DNA of 64,000 bases, taken from Flavobacterium lotistagni (GTDB lineage: Bacteria; Bacteroidota; Bacteroidia; Flavobacteriales; Flavobacteriaceae). The notes under the pieces are model-generated. The model was not told the origin of the DNA. It worked only from the letters and a program-made list of their open reading frames with translations, and did not search any database. The stretch is from the NCBI RefSeq assembly GCF_011392125.1, contig NZ_JAAJBU010000004.1, positions 62,001-126,000 on the forward strand. The letters are read 5' to 3'. Positions 31,373 to 40,082 of the stretch are shown piece by piece (position 1 is the first letter of the stretch; the number at the start of each line of letters is the position of its first letter). The translations under genes were made by a program, and so were the position numbers.

Positions 31373-34049
31373 TTTCGGTTTGTTGTTGGTTTTACTGCTC
31401 TATCTCGGATCGCTGTTCTTCGTGGCGCAGTGGGCCGAAAAAAAAGGCAATTCGAAATGGACGAACAATTCGTATGTCTATTCCTTGTCTTTGGCAGTTT
31501 ATTGTACAACTTGGACTTACTATGGCAGTATCGGTGTAGCGGCCAATTCAGGTTTGAATTACATTCCGATTTATTTAGGGCCGGTTTTGATTTTTCCTGC
31601 CTGGATATTGATTCTAAAGAAAATCATCCGCATTTCACGTGTTAACAAGATTTCAAGTATTGCCGATTTTATCTCGTTGCGTTACGGAAACAGTAGATTT
31701 CTGGGTGCGTTGGTAACCATTATTTCGATTGTGGCGATTTTACCCTACATTGGTTTGCAGTTGAAAGCCATTTCGGAAACTTTCCACGTCGTGACTAAAA
31801 GCCAAAACAGTCACAATGTGCTCTCGGATTCATCTACTTATGTGGCGATTGTACTGGCTTTATTTGCGTCATTCTATGGTTCACGCTATGTAGATGCTAC
31901 CGAAAAACGCAAAGGAATTGTCACCGCGGTAGCTTTAGAATCAGCGATTAAATTGTTTTTCTTTTTGATTCTCGGGATTTATGTCACGTTCTTTGTTTTC
32001 GACGGATTTCAAGACATTTACAATCAAGCATCGGTAATTCCCGGATTTAAAGAAAAAAACACGGTCAATGGTTTGGAAGGCGGCATGAACTGGCTGATGT
32101 ATTGCATCTTATCGTTGTTTGCAATTTTTCTTTTGCCGAGGCAATTTCACATGTCAGTAGTAGAGAACAATCGCGAAAGGCATGTTCGTACGGCCATTTG
32201 GCTCTTTCCGCTTTATCTGTTACTGTTCAATATTTTTGTGTACCCGATTGCTTGGGGCGGCAATATTCTTTTTGATGGCAAAGGCTTTAATTCGGATATG
32301 TATTCGTTGTTGATACCACAATTTTTTAACAACCAGACCATGACCTTATTGGTTTTCTTTGGCGGATTGTCTGCTGCTATTTCGATGATTATTGTTTCTT
32401 CGATTACCTTGGCGACGATGCTCAGTAACAACCTTTTGATTCCATACGGATTGCTGGGTTCATTGGCGGCAGAAAGTCAAGTGGAAAACAATGACCGGAT
32501 TGTGCGCATTAGAAGAATCGGAATTTTCCTGATGATTATTCTTGCTTATATCTACTATAGGTATTTCATTTTAGGATTTTCACTGGTTTCTGTCGGCATG
32601 ATTTCTTTTGTGATTATCGCACAACTCGGCCCGGCGTTCTTCGGAGCGATTTTCTGGAAACGAGGTTCGCTGCGTGGTGCATTGGCTGGGATTATTACGG
32701 GAATAGTGGTTTGTTTTTATACGCTAATGTTGCCGTTTTTGCTGAGTTCCATTCATCCGGAAAGTCGTTTTTTTAAAGAAGGGATTTTCGGCATCGATTT
32801 GCTCAAACCCTTTCAACTTTTCGGTTTGGATTATCTCGAACCGGTTCCGCACGCTTTGTTTTGGAGTTTGCTGTTCAACTTTGTGGCTTATCTTTTTGTT
32901 TCAGTGAGTTTTAAAGGAAACTATCGCGAGCGCAATTACGCCGAGATGTATGTCGATATCAACCGTTACATTACCAACCACGAGAATGCTTTTGTTTGGA
33001 AAGGAACCGCTTACGTGAAAGATATTGAGAAAGTGCTCATCCGATTTTTGGGCGAAGAACGAACCCATCGCGCGATGAAAATCTTCAAGCTCAAATACAA
33101 TATCGACAAAGACAACACCATGGCAGACGCACGTTTGATTAAGTTTGCCGAGAATTTGCTTACCGGGCATATCGGTACGGCTTCCGCTAAAATCTTGATA
33201 GAAGGCGTGACCAAAGAAGACAAAATCAGTTTGCCTGAAGTGCTTCGGATTTTGGAAGAATCTAAGGAGAATATTGTCATCAACAAGAAACTAATCGCGA
33301 CTTCGAACGAGCTCAAAATCATTTCCGAACAACTCAAGAACGCCAACCAATCGTTGATGCTCAAAGACAAACAGAAAGACGAATTTCTCGATACGGTCAC
33401 CCACGAACTTCGCACGCCAATTACCGCTATTCGTGCTGCTAGTGAAATTCTTTATGACGATGATGAAATTCCGGAAGAACTCCGTAAGCAATTCCTGAAA
33501 AACATCATTTCAGAATCCGATCGTTTGAACCGCTTGATCGACAAAATCCTAGATTTGGAAAAACTCGAAACCGGAAAGCAGAAAATTAACATGTTGCCGG
33601 GCAATATCGTGCAAACCATTCGCGAATCTGTCGAGCCACTGAACCAATTGCTTGTCAATAAGAATATTTCGCTTACTTTTATCGACAGTGAAAACGAGGT
33701 GCATTGCCGTTACGATCACGAGCGGATTGTTCAGGTGATTACGAATCTGGTTTCAAACGCCATTAAATTCTGTGATGAAAACCAAGGTGTGATTAAGGTA
33801 GAAGTCGAAGAAGTTCCAGATTTGGTGCGGATTCACATTTTCAACAACGGTAAAAATGTCGTTGAGGAAGATATTGAAGCCATTTTCGACAAGTTCTACC
33901 AATCGCAAAACCAGAACATCAAAAAGCCGATAGGCAGTGGGTTAGGGCTTGCGATTTCCAGACAAATTGTCGAATTGCACCACGGCGAAATCTGGGCCAG
34001 AAACCACCAACCAACAGGCGTAACTTTTACCTTTACATTGCCAAAATAA
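31365..34049 (+). CDS. Sodium:solute symporter-STAC-histidine kinase (CbrA-like)
   Basis: The 894-residue protein joins about 13 transmembrane helices of the SSS symporter family (residues 1-515) to a cytoplasmic kinase. A STAC-like linker follows the membrane part (FLGEERTHRAMKIF, FAENLLTGHIGTASAKILI; about residues 550-610), then a coiled coil. Next comes the HisKA domain with phospho-acceptor His680 (TVTHELRTP) and an HATPase_c domain with NLVSNAIKFC and GSGLGLAIS. CbrA-type kinases of this design sense or transport amino acids or carboxylates. The receiver protein gene follows directly. No PAS domain is evident between STAC and HisKA. Confidence 0.9.
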   Translation: MSSFGLLLVLLLYLGSLFFVAQWAEKKGNSKWTNNSYVYSLSLAVYCTTWTYYGSIGVAANSGLNYIPIYLGPVLIFPAWILILKKIIRISRVNKISSIADFISLRYGNSRFLGALVTIISIVAILPYIGLQLKAISETFHVVTKSQNSHNVLSDSSTYVAIVLALFASFYGSRYVDATEKRKGIVTAVALESAIKLFFFLILGIYVTFFVFDGFQDIYNQASVIPGFKEKNTVNGLEGGMNWLMYCILSLFAIFLLPRQFHMSVVENNRERHVRTAIWLFPLYLLLFNIFVYPIAWGGNILFDGKGFNSDMYSLLIPQFFNNQTMTLLVFFGGLSAAISMIIVSSITLATMLSNNLLIPYGLLGSLAAESQVENNDRIVRIRRIGIFLMIILAYIYYRYFILGFSLVSVGMISFVIIAQLGPAFFGAIFWKRGSLRGALAGIITGIVVCFYTLMLPFLLSSIHPESRFFKEGIFGIDLLKPFQLFGLDYLEPVPHALFWSLLFNFVAYLFVSVSFKGNYRERNYAEMYVDINRYITNHENAFVWKGTAYVKDIEKVLIRFLGEERTHRAMKIFKLKYNIDKDNTMADARLIKFAENLLTGHIGTASAKILIEGVTKEDKISLPEVLRILEESKENIVINKKLIATSNELKIISEQLKNANQSLMLKDKQKDEFLDTVTHELRTPITAIRAASEILYDDDEIPEELRKQFLKNIISESDRLNRLIDKILDLEKLETGKQKINMLPGNIVQTIRESVEPLNQLLVNKNISLTFIDSENEVHCRYDHERIVQVITNLVSNAIKFCDENQGVIKVEVEEVPDLVRIHIFNNGKNVVEEDIEAIFDKFYQSQNQNIKKPIGSGLGLAISRQIVELHHGEIWARNHQPTGVTFTFTLPK

Positions 34050-34055
34050 AGCACT

Positions 34056-34427
34056 ATGAAAAAAATCCTGATTGTTGATGACGAACCGAACATTTTGATG
34101 TCGCTCGAATATACGTTTCGCAAAAGCGGCTATGAAGTTTTTATTGCCCGAGACGGTAAAGAAGCGCTCGAAATCCTTCAGGTTGAAGTGCCGCACTTGA
34201 TTATTCTTGACATTATGATGCCCAACGTAGATGGCTATGCTACTATTGAATTTATTAAAAATGAACCCCAATTGCAATTTTGCAAAGTGATTTTCCTTTC
34301 GGCCAAAAACAAAGAATCCGACATTGAGAAAGGAATGGGCCTTGGTGCCGATGCCTACATGACCAAACCGTTTTCGGTCAAGAAACTCATCGAACAAGTG
34401 CAATCACTGCTGCAAGAAGCTGATTAA
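34056..34427 (+). CDS. Receiver-only response regulator
   Basis: The 123-residue protein is a stand-alone REC domain. It has Asp8/Asp9 in ILIVDDEPN, the phospho-acceptor Asp52 in ILDIMMPN, Ser/Thr at FLSAKNK and Lys104 in MTKPFS. There is no DNA-binding or other output domain. It is 6 bases after the kinase stop and 13 bases before the acyl-CoA ligase gene, so all three are probably cotranscribed. It may act by protein interaction or as a phosphorelay intermediate. Confidence 0.92.
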   Translation: MKKILIVDDEPNILMSLEYTFRKSGYEVFIARDGKEALEILQVEVPHLIILDIMMPNVDGYATIEFIKNEPQLQFCKVIFLSAKNKESDIEKGMGLGADAYMTKPFSVKKLIEQVQSLLQEAD

Positions 34428-34440
34428 AACACAACAAAAA

Positions 34441-36336
34441 ATGAATTATAAAGAATTTTATACCCAAAGCATCCAAGAACCGGAGCGCTTTTGGGCCGAA
34501 CAATCCCGTGCTATTTCCTGGTATAAAGAACCAAATAATATCCTGTCAAAAGGCCAAAACGATTATCCGTTGTGGTTTGCCGACGGCGAGTTGAATGCCT
34601 GCTATTTGGCGCTTGACAAACACATCGTAGACGGATTTGGCCATCAAACTGCTCTTATTTACGATTCTCCCGTTACTCAAACGGTAAAGTATTTTACTTA
34701 CAATGAAGTCAAATCTGAAGTGGCGCGTTTGGCTGGCGGATTATTAGCGCTAGGATTGAAAACCGGCGACACAGCGGTAATTTACATGCCGATGATTCCG
34801 CAAGCTGCTTTTGCCATGTTGGCCTGTGCGAGAATTGGTGTAACGCACGCCGTTGTTTTCGGTGGTTTTGCGCCTCACGAGTTGGCCATTCGAATTGATG
34901 ATTGTAAACCCAAAGCGATTATTACCGCCTCATCCGGAATTGAAATTGACCGACTGATTGCCTACAAACCTTTAGTTGACGAAGCCATTGTACTGGCTCA
35001 GCACAAACCTAAAAAAGTAGTGGTATTCAATCGCAAACTTGGCGCAAGAGTGCCATTTAAAAAGTATGATGTTGATTACGATGCTTTGGTTTACGGCTCG
35101 GAAGAAGCGCCTTGTGTGGCTCTTTGCTCAACTCATCCGCTGTATGTTTTGCATACTTCAGGAACTACCGGAAAGCCTAAAGGAATTGCCCGCGACACCG
35201 GCGGTTATGCAACGGCGCTCAAGTTTTCAATGCAATATATTTATGGTGTTCAACCCGGTGAAATTTTCTGGGCGGCTTCAGACGTGGGTTGGGTGGTTGG
35301 CCACAGTTTTATTGTTTACGGGCCATTAATTAACCGGAATACTACCGTTATTTTTGAAGGAAAACCTATCCGAACGCCCGATGCTTCTACCTTTTGGAGA
35401 GTCATTAGCGAACATCGTGTTAATGTCATGTTTACCGCTCCGACGGCGATTCGCGCCATCAAGAAAGAAGATCCAAACGGCGATTTCATCAAACAATATG
35501 ATTTGAGTTGTTTGCGAACCCAGTTTTTGGCTGGCGAACGTTGTGATGTGGCGACTTTAGATTGGTACCGTGAGCACATTCCAATTCCCGCGATTGACCA
35601 TTGGTGGCAAACAGAATCCGGTTGGCCGATGATTTCCAATATGATTGGGGTGGAAGCACCTAAGATAAAACCCGGTTCGGTCGGAAAGTCGGTTTGCGGT
35701 TTTAATATTAAGATTTTTGGTGAAGATGGAACCGAACTCAAAGCTGGAGAGGAAGGTTACGTGGTGATTCAATTGCCTTTACCACCGGGTACTTTGCTTG
35801 ATTTATGGCAAGAACATGAACGATTCAAAGCGGATTACCTTAACCAGTTTCCGGGCTACTATTTTTCTGGTGACGGTGGCTGGATTGATGAAGACGGGTT
35901 TGTCTATATTACTGGCCGGGTTGATGATGTAATCAATGTAGCGGGGCACCGACTGTCAACGGCTGAGATGGAAGAAATTGTCGCGTCGCACCACTCGGTA
36001 GCAGAATGCGCGGTGATTGGGGTGAATGATGAACTCAAAGGGCAAACTCCGCTGGCCTTGGTGGTCATGAAATCGGGCGAAACGATAGAGCATTTTCAGT
36101 TAGAACAAGAAGTGGTGCAGTTGGTCAGAAAGCAGATTGGTGCAGTGGCAGCCATGCGCGATGTAGTTATTGTGCAGCGCTTGCCCAAAACCCGTTCGGG
36201 GAAAATCCTAAGAAAGTTGCTCCGAACTATTGCTGACGGAAAGTCATTTCAAGTACCATCGACCATTGATGATGAAGCCATTATTGATGAAATCAAAGCC
36301 GTTTTGCAGGCACATAAAGTAGCCGCATTCAAATAA
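34441..36336 (+). CDS. prpE: Propionyl-CoA synthetase-like acyl-CoA ligase
   Basis: The 631-residue AMP-forming ligase begins with the ACAS_N region (YKEFYTQSIQEPERFWAEQS). The A3 motif YVLHTSGTTGKPKGIARDTG has the IARD/VRDxGG continuation typical of propionyl-CoA synthetases. HWWQTESGWP (A5), YYFSGDGGWIDEDGFVYITG (A7) and LPKTRSGKILRKLLR (A10, catalytic Lys) are intact. It should activate propionate or another short acid. It is downstream of the kinase and receiver genes, which may control it. The acetyl-CoA synthetase at 40083 is a separate, longer relative. Confidence 0.85.
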   Translation: MNYKEFYTQSIQEPERFWAEQSRAISWYKEPNNILSKGQNDYPLWFADGELNACYLALDKHIVDGFGHQTALIYDSPVTQTVKYFTYNEVKSEVARLAGGLLALGLKTGDTAVIYMPMIPQAAFAMLACARIGVTHAVVFGGFAPHELAIRIDDCKPKAIITASSGIEIDRLIAYKPLVDEAIVLAQHKPKKVVVFNRKLGARVPFKKYDVDYDALVYGSEEAPCVALCSTHPLYVLHTSGTTGKPKGIARDTGGYATALKFSMQYIYGVQPGEIFWAASDVGWVVGHSFIVYGPLINRNTTVIFEGKPIRTPDASTFWRVISEHRVNVMFTAPTAIRAIKKEDPNGDFIKQYDLSCLRTQFLAGERCDVATLDWYREHIPIPAIDHWWQTESGWPMISNMIGVEAPKIKPGSVGKSVCGFNIKIFGEDGTELKAGEEGYVVIQLPLPPGTLLDLWQEHERFKADYLNQFPGYYFSGDGGWIDEDGFVYITGRVDDVINVAGHRLSTAEMEEIVASHHSVAECAVIGVNDELKGQTPLALVVMKSGETIEHFQLEQEVVQLVRKQIGAVAAMRDVVIVQRLPKTRSGKILRKLLRTIADGKSFQVPSTIDDEAIIDEIKAVLQAHKVAAFK

Positions 36337-36361
36337 TTTTAAATTTAAAACCAATGTTATG

Positions 36362-36390
36362 TTGATGTTGGTTTTTTTATTTTACTTTTG
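36362..36390 (+). promoter_or_regulatory. Promoter of the TetR-exporter operon
   Basis: TTG at 36362-36364 and TACTTTTG at 36383-36390 are separated by 18 bases. This is a close match to the -33/-7 consensus of the Bacteroidota primary sigma factor. Transcription would start within or just after the operator at 36394-36407. Confidence 0.72.
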
Positions 36391-36393
36391 CGA

Positions 36394-36407
36394 AGTGAAT
36401 GTTCACT
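36394..36407. promoter_or_regulatory. Palindromic TetR-type operator
   Basis: AGTGAATGTTCACT has perfect 6-base inverted arms (AGTGAA and TTCACT) around TG. It starts 4 bases after the -7 box and ends 13 bases before the TetR start codon. A bound repressor there would block initiation. The placement strongly suggests autoregulation by the TetR protein encoded next. Confidence 0.7.
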
Positions 36408-36420
36408 AACTTATGTTCCA

Positions 36421-37008
36421 ATGATTCAACAAACTTCTACCAGACAAATAGAAATCATAGAAGCCGCCGGGCGATTGTTAATGAAAAGCGGTATAAAAGG
36501 CTTGACTACAAAGAATCTCGCGCAGGAAATGGGTTTTTCCGAAAGTGCGCTTTATCGGCATTTCAAGAATAAGGAAGATATCATCGTGCTGCTCATTGGA
36601 CATCTCGAATCGAATATCAAAGACAGGCTAGGGGAAGTTAGTCAAAGCAAACTTTCAGGCACAGAGAAATTGCAGGCGATTTTCAAGAGCCAGTTTGCCT
36701 ATTTCAGCCAAAATCCGCATTTTATTATTGCGATTCTCTCAGAAGGTTTGTTTGACGAAACCGAAAAAATTCACTCGGCCGTAATGAAAATCATCAGTTT
36801 TAAACTTCAGTTGTTGGCCGGAATCATAGAACAAGCGAAAGAGGAAAATCAAATTACGGATGAAGTTCCTACCTTGGATCTGGTTCACATTCTCATCGGA
36901 AGTTTCCGTTTGATGATGCTCCGTTGGAAACTGTCCCAATTCCAGATCGATTTGAATCTCGAAGGCAATCGCATCATCCAAACCAATCTTAAATTGTTCA
37001 AGAAATGA
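36421..37008 (+). CDS. TetR-family repressor
   Basis: From the ATG at 36421 the protein is 195 residues. The N-terminal HTH is textbook TetR: RQIEIIEAAGRLLMKSGIKG, then LTTKNLAQEMGFSESALYRHF and KNKEDIIVLL. The C-terminal ligand-binding helices are divergent, as usual. An in-frame codon at 36388 lies inside the promoter and is rejected. The stop overlaps the start of the adaptor gene by 4 bases (ATGA), so repressor and exporter form one operon. The ligand is unknown, probably a compound pumped by the exporter. Confidence 0.92.
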   Translation: MIQQTSTRQIEIIEAAGRLLMKSGIKGLTTKNLAQEMGFSESALYRHFKNKEDIIVLLIGHLESNIKDRLGEVSQSKLSGTEKLQAIFKSQFAYFSQNPHFIIAILSEGLFDETEKIHSAVMKIISFKLQLLAGIIEQAKEENQITDEVPTLDLVHILIGSFRLMMLRWKLSQFQIDLNLEGNRIIQTNLKLFKK

Positions 37009-38090
37009 AAAAAATACTAGCCGCAATCATTTTGGCATCGGTTGTTTCGTGTCAGTCATCACAGGAAATCCGGCCTATCAAACAAGATATTCAGGAACTG
37101 GTTTTCGCATCCGGACAACTCGAATGGGACGATTCTTATAACCTCACCGCGCAAACCGACGGCGTATTACAAGCACTGGATTTTGAAGCTGGCGATTACG
37201 TCAACAAAGGAAAAGTGCTGGCAAATATTGACAATCCGGTGAATCAGATTAACGCGCAAGTGGCAGAGGAAGAACTCCGGATTTCGAACCAAAATGTCAC
37301 AGACAACGCACCAGCATTACAACAATTAGCACAAAGCATCGAAATTGCCGAAAGCAAGTATTTGCAAGACAAGAAGAACGCCGAACGTTATCAACGGCTG
37401 CATCAGAACAACATCGGCTCGCAAGTGGAGTTCGAAAATGCACAGCTGGCCGCCAAAAATTCGTTATCAAACTGGAACGGACTCAAAAAACAATATGCGC
37501 TTTTAAAACAACAAGCCCGACAGCAACAAATTGCCAGCAAAGGCCAATGGCAGAGCAACAAGGTTTTAAAAAATTACAATTCGATTGTAGTGGCCGAAAG
37601 TGGAACCATCGTCAAGAAATTCAAGAACAATGGTGATTTTGTAAAAAAAGGCGACGTGATTGCCATTGTCGGCAACCAGAAAAAAACGCAGGCTGTACTC
37701 AATGTTGACGAGAACAGTATCGGGAAAGTAGCGCTGGGTCAGTCGGTGTTTGTCAAATTGAACACTAACAAGGAGAATATTTTAACCGGAAAAGTTTCAG
37801 AAATTCTGTCGGCTTTTGATACGCAAACCCAATCGTTTATCTGCAAAGTCACTTTCGACAAGCCTCTAAATCACACGATTTACGGAACCCAACTTGAAGC
37901 CAATATTTTGGTGGGCGAAAAGAAAAACGCACTGCTGATTCCGCGTAGTTATTTGGGTTTTGGCAACAAGGTCAAGGTAAAAGGCGACGACGAAAATACA
38001 ATAATTAAAACCGGAATTATTTCTACCGAATATGTTGAAGTGCTCAGCGGCATTGACAGCCAAACGACTTTATTACCGCTAAAACCCTAA
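37005..38090 (+). CDS. Periplasmic adaptor (HlyD/MacA-like) lipoprotein
   Basis: The 361-residue protein has a lipoprotein signal with Cys16 (ILASVVSCQSS). The biotinyl-lipoyl half-motif VLQALDFEAGDYVNKGKVLA, a coiled-coil hairpin (about residues 85-180) and the second half VAESGTIVKKFKNNGDFVKKGD follow. It bridges an inner-membrane exporter to an outer-membrane channel. With the ABC permease and ATPase that follow (2 and 1 bases apart) it makes a MacAB-like efflux system. No TolC-like gene is adjacent, so a shared outer-membrane channel is probably used. Confidence 0.9.
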   Translation: MKKILAAIILASVVSCQSSQEIRPIKQDIQELVFASGQLEWDDSYNLTAQTDGVLQALDFEAGDYVNKGKVLANIDNPVNQINAQVAEEELRISNQNVTDNAPALQQLAQSIEIAESKYLQDKKNAERYQRLHQNNIGSQVEFENAQLAAKNSLSNWNGLKKQYALLKQQARQQQIASKGQWQSNKVLKNYNSIVVAESGTIVKKFKNNGDFVKKGDVIAIVGNQKKTQAVLNVDENSIGKVALGQSVFVKLNTNKENILTGKVSEILSAFDTQTQSFICKVTFDKPLNHTIYGTQLEANILVGEKKNALLIPRSYLGFGNKVKVKGDDENTIIKTGIISTEYVEVLSGIDSQTTLLPLKP

Positions 38091-38092
38091 CG

Positions 38093-39316
38093 ATGAACAT
38101 CAGCTCAGCCATTGCCAAAACATATCTGTTCTCGAACAAGAAACTCACAGCTGTAGCGGTTTTGGGCGTCGTTTTAGGTATGTCGATTTACATTTTTATG
38201 AACAGCATGATGGTCGGTTTTGATCGAAGTTCCATGGCCTCCATCTTTAAATCCAATCCGCATATTCGTTTGTATAAAGATGATGAAGTGAGCCAACCGT
38301 TACTTCAAAGCAAGTCTACTACGCCGATAATTATAAACCCTAAAGTGGTTCCGGTTACCAATACGATTATCAACCCGAACTTAATTATAGAGACAATTCT
38401 AAAACAAAAAGAAGTTACCGTAGTGACGCCGCAGGTAAATACCAACGTTTTTTACAACAACGGCAAGTCGCAAATTTCGGGGCTTTCAGTGGGAATCAAA
38501 CCCGATGAAGCCAATTTGATGTATGATATTAAGTCGTTTGTCGTGGAAGGAAACTTTGATTTGCTCAAGTCTAACACCAACGGAATTGTGATTGGCAGCG
38601 GCATTTCCGAAAAAATGAACCTCGACGTCGCAGACAACCTGAACCTTACTTCTTCTAAAGGCGTCAACCGCACGTTTAAGATTGTCGCGATTTTCAAAAC
38701 AAACAACTCCAACACCGACAAAACCAAATCTTATATCAATATCGCAGCGGCACAACAACTTTTAAAAGAAGGTTCGAGTTACATTACCGATATCAACATC
38801 AACATCACCGATCCTGAAAATGCCGAAATTGTGGCCCAAAAAATAGAATCCGTTACCGGTTATAACGCCGAAGGTTGGAAGCAAGCCAATGAAACCCTGA
38901 TGGCTGCCAATAAAATGCGCAAAATCATTATCACATTTGTTTCATTGACGATTTTGCTTGTGGCAGGTTTTGGAATTTACAACATTCTGAACATGACCGT
39001 TTCTCAGAAAATCAATGACATTGCAATTCTCAAAGCGATGGGTTTTAAAGGTAAAGACGTCATCCAGATTTTTGTCACACAAGCGGTTTCGATTGGCGTG
39101 ATGGGCGTTTTGGGCGGAATGCTGCTGGCTACTATACTAATTACGGTGCTCAAGCGCGTTTATGTTGGCGGTGATATTGGTTATTTCCCGATTGATTATG
39201 AAATGAAAAAGTTTATACAAGGCGTGGCCATTGGGCTAATCATCACTTTTTTTGCCGGATACATTCCTGCGAAGAAGGCTGCCAATGTAGATCCGGTTGA
39301 AATTTTAAGAAAGTAA
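38093..39316 (+). CDS. MacB/FtsX-type ABC permease
   Basis: The 407-residue protein has one N-terminal transmembrane helix (about 18-38), a large periplasmic domain (about 40-275) and three C-terminal helices in an FtsX domain. That domain begins IIITFVSLTILLVAGFGIYNIL and contains NDIAILKAMGFKGKDVIQIF. The chain ends PAKKAANVDPVEILRK, the typical end of MacB/LolC-type permeases. It probably exports a small molecule or peptide with the adaptor and ATPase on either side. Confidence 0.92.
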   Translation: MNISSAIAKTYLFSNKKLTAVAVLGVVLGMSIYIFMNSMMVGFDRSSMASIFKSNPHIRLYKDDEVSQPLLQSKSTTPIIINPKVVPVTNTIINPNLIIETILKQKEVTVVTPQVNTNVFYNNGKSQISGLSVGIKPDEANLMYDIKSFVVEGNFDLLKSNTNGIVIGSGISEKMNLDVADNLNLTSSKGVNRTFKIVAIFKTNNSNTDKTKSYINIAAAQQLLKEGSSYITDININITDPENAEIVAQKIESVTGYNAEGWKQANETLMAANKMRKIIITFVSLTILLVAGFGIYNILNMTVSQKINDIAILKAMGFKGKDVIQIFVTQAVSIGVMGVLGGMLLATILITVLKRVYVGGDIGYFPIDYEMKKFIQGVAIGLIITFFAGYIPAKKAANVDPVEILRK

Positions 39317-39317
39317 G

Positions 39318-39989
39318 ATGAAGATGCTTCAAACCAAAAATATAGACAAATATTTTTACCAGCCTACTGAATTTCAAGTGCTGAAGAAAATCAGTTTCGA
39401 GGTCAAGAAAGGGGAATTTCTTTCGATGATCGGGAAATCGGGCAGCGGCAAATCGACACTATTGTATATTTTGTCTACAATGGATACCGATTACAATGGC
39501 GAACTCTGGATTGACAACCAACTCGTTACAGGTTTAACACCGAATGAATTGGCCGAGGTGCGGAATCAGAAAATTGGTTTTGTATTTCAATTCCACTATT
39601 TGTTGCCAGAGTTTTCTTGTTTGCAAAATGTGATGATTCCTGCGCTTAAATTAGGGAAACTTTCGGTCGCCGAAATAGAAGAGCGCGCTTATCAAAAACT
39701 TGATATTTTAGGGCTAAAAGACCAAGCACTCAAACCGGCGAGCAAGCTTTCAGGCGGCCAACAACAACGGGTTGCCATTGCCCGGGCGCTCATCAATGAC
39801 CCTTTGATTATCATGGGTGACGAACCGACGGGAAACCTCGATAGCAAGAACACTTCAATAGTGTTTGATATTTTTCAGGAGCTTACTAGGAATTTCGGAC
39901 AAACAATTATTGCCGTGACGCATGATGATGATTTTGCCCGAAAAAGCGATCGTATTATCGAAATGAAAGACGGCGAGATTTTGGTTTAA
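39318..39989 (+). CDS. ABC transporter ATPase (MacB/LolD-type)
   Basis: The 223-residue ATPase has Walker A ([12 protein letters not shown]), Q-loop ([15 protein letters not shown]), signature [15 protein letters not shown], Walker [15 protein letters not shown] and the H-loop [12 protein letters not shown]. It drives the exporter made of the two preceding gene products. It starts 1 base after the permease stop and is the last gene of the TetR operon. About 90 bases separate it from acs. Confidence 0.94.
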   Translation: MKMLQTKNIDKYFYQPTEFQVLKKISFEVKKGEFLSMIGKSGSGKSTLLYILSTMDTDYNGELWIDNQLVTGLTPNELAEVRNQKIGFVFQFHYLLPEFSCLQNVMIPALKLGKLSVAEIEERAYQKLDILGLKDQALKPASKLSGGQQQRVAIARALINDPLIIMGDEPTGNLDSKNTSIVFDIFQELTRNFGQTIIAVTHDDDFARKSDRIIEMKDGEILV

Positions 39990-40082
39990 TCGGGTTGATT
40001 TGTATATAGTAAATTAGCAATAATATTCTTTTTCAATTTAACAGAATCATTACATTTACATTACTATTCTAAAAAACCAACC

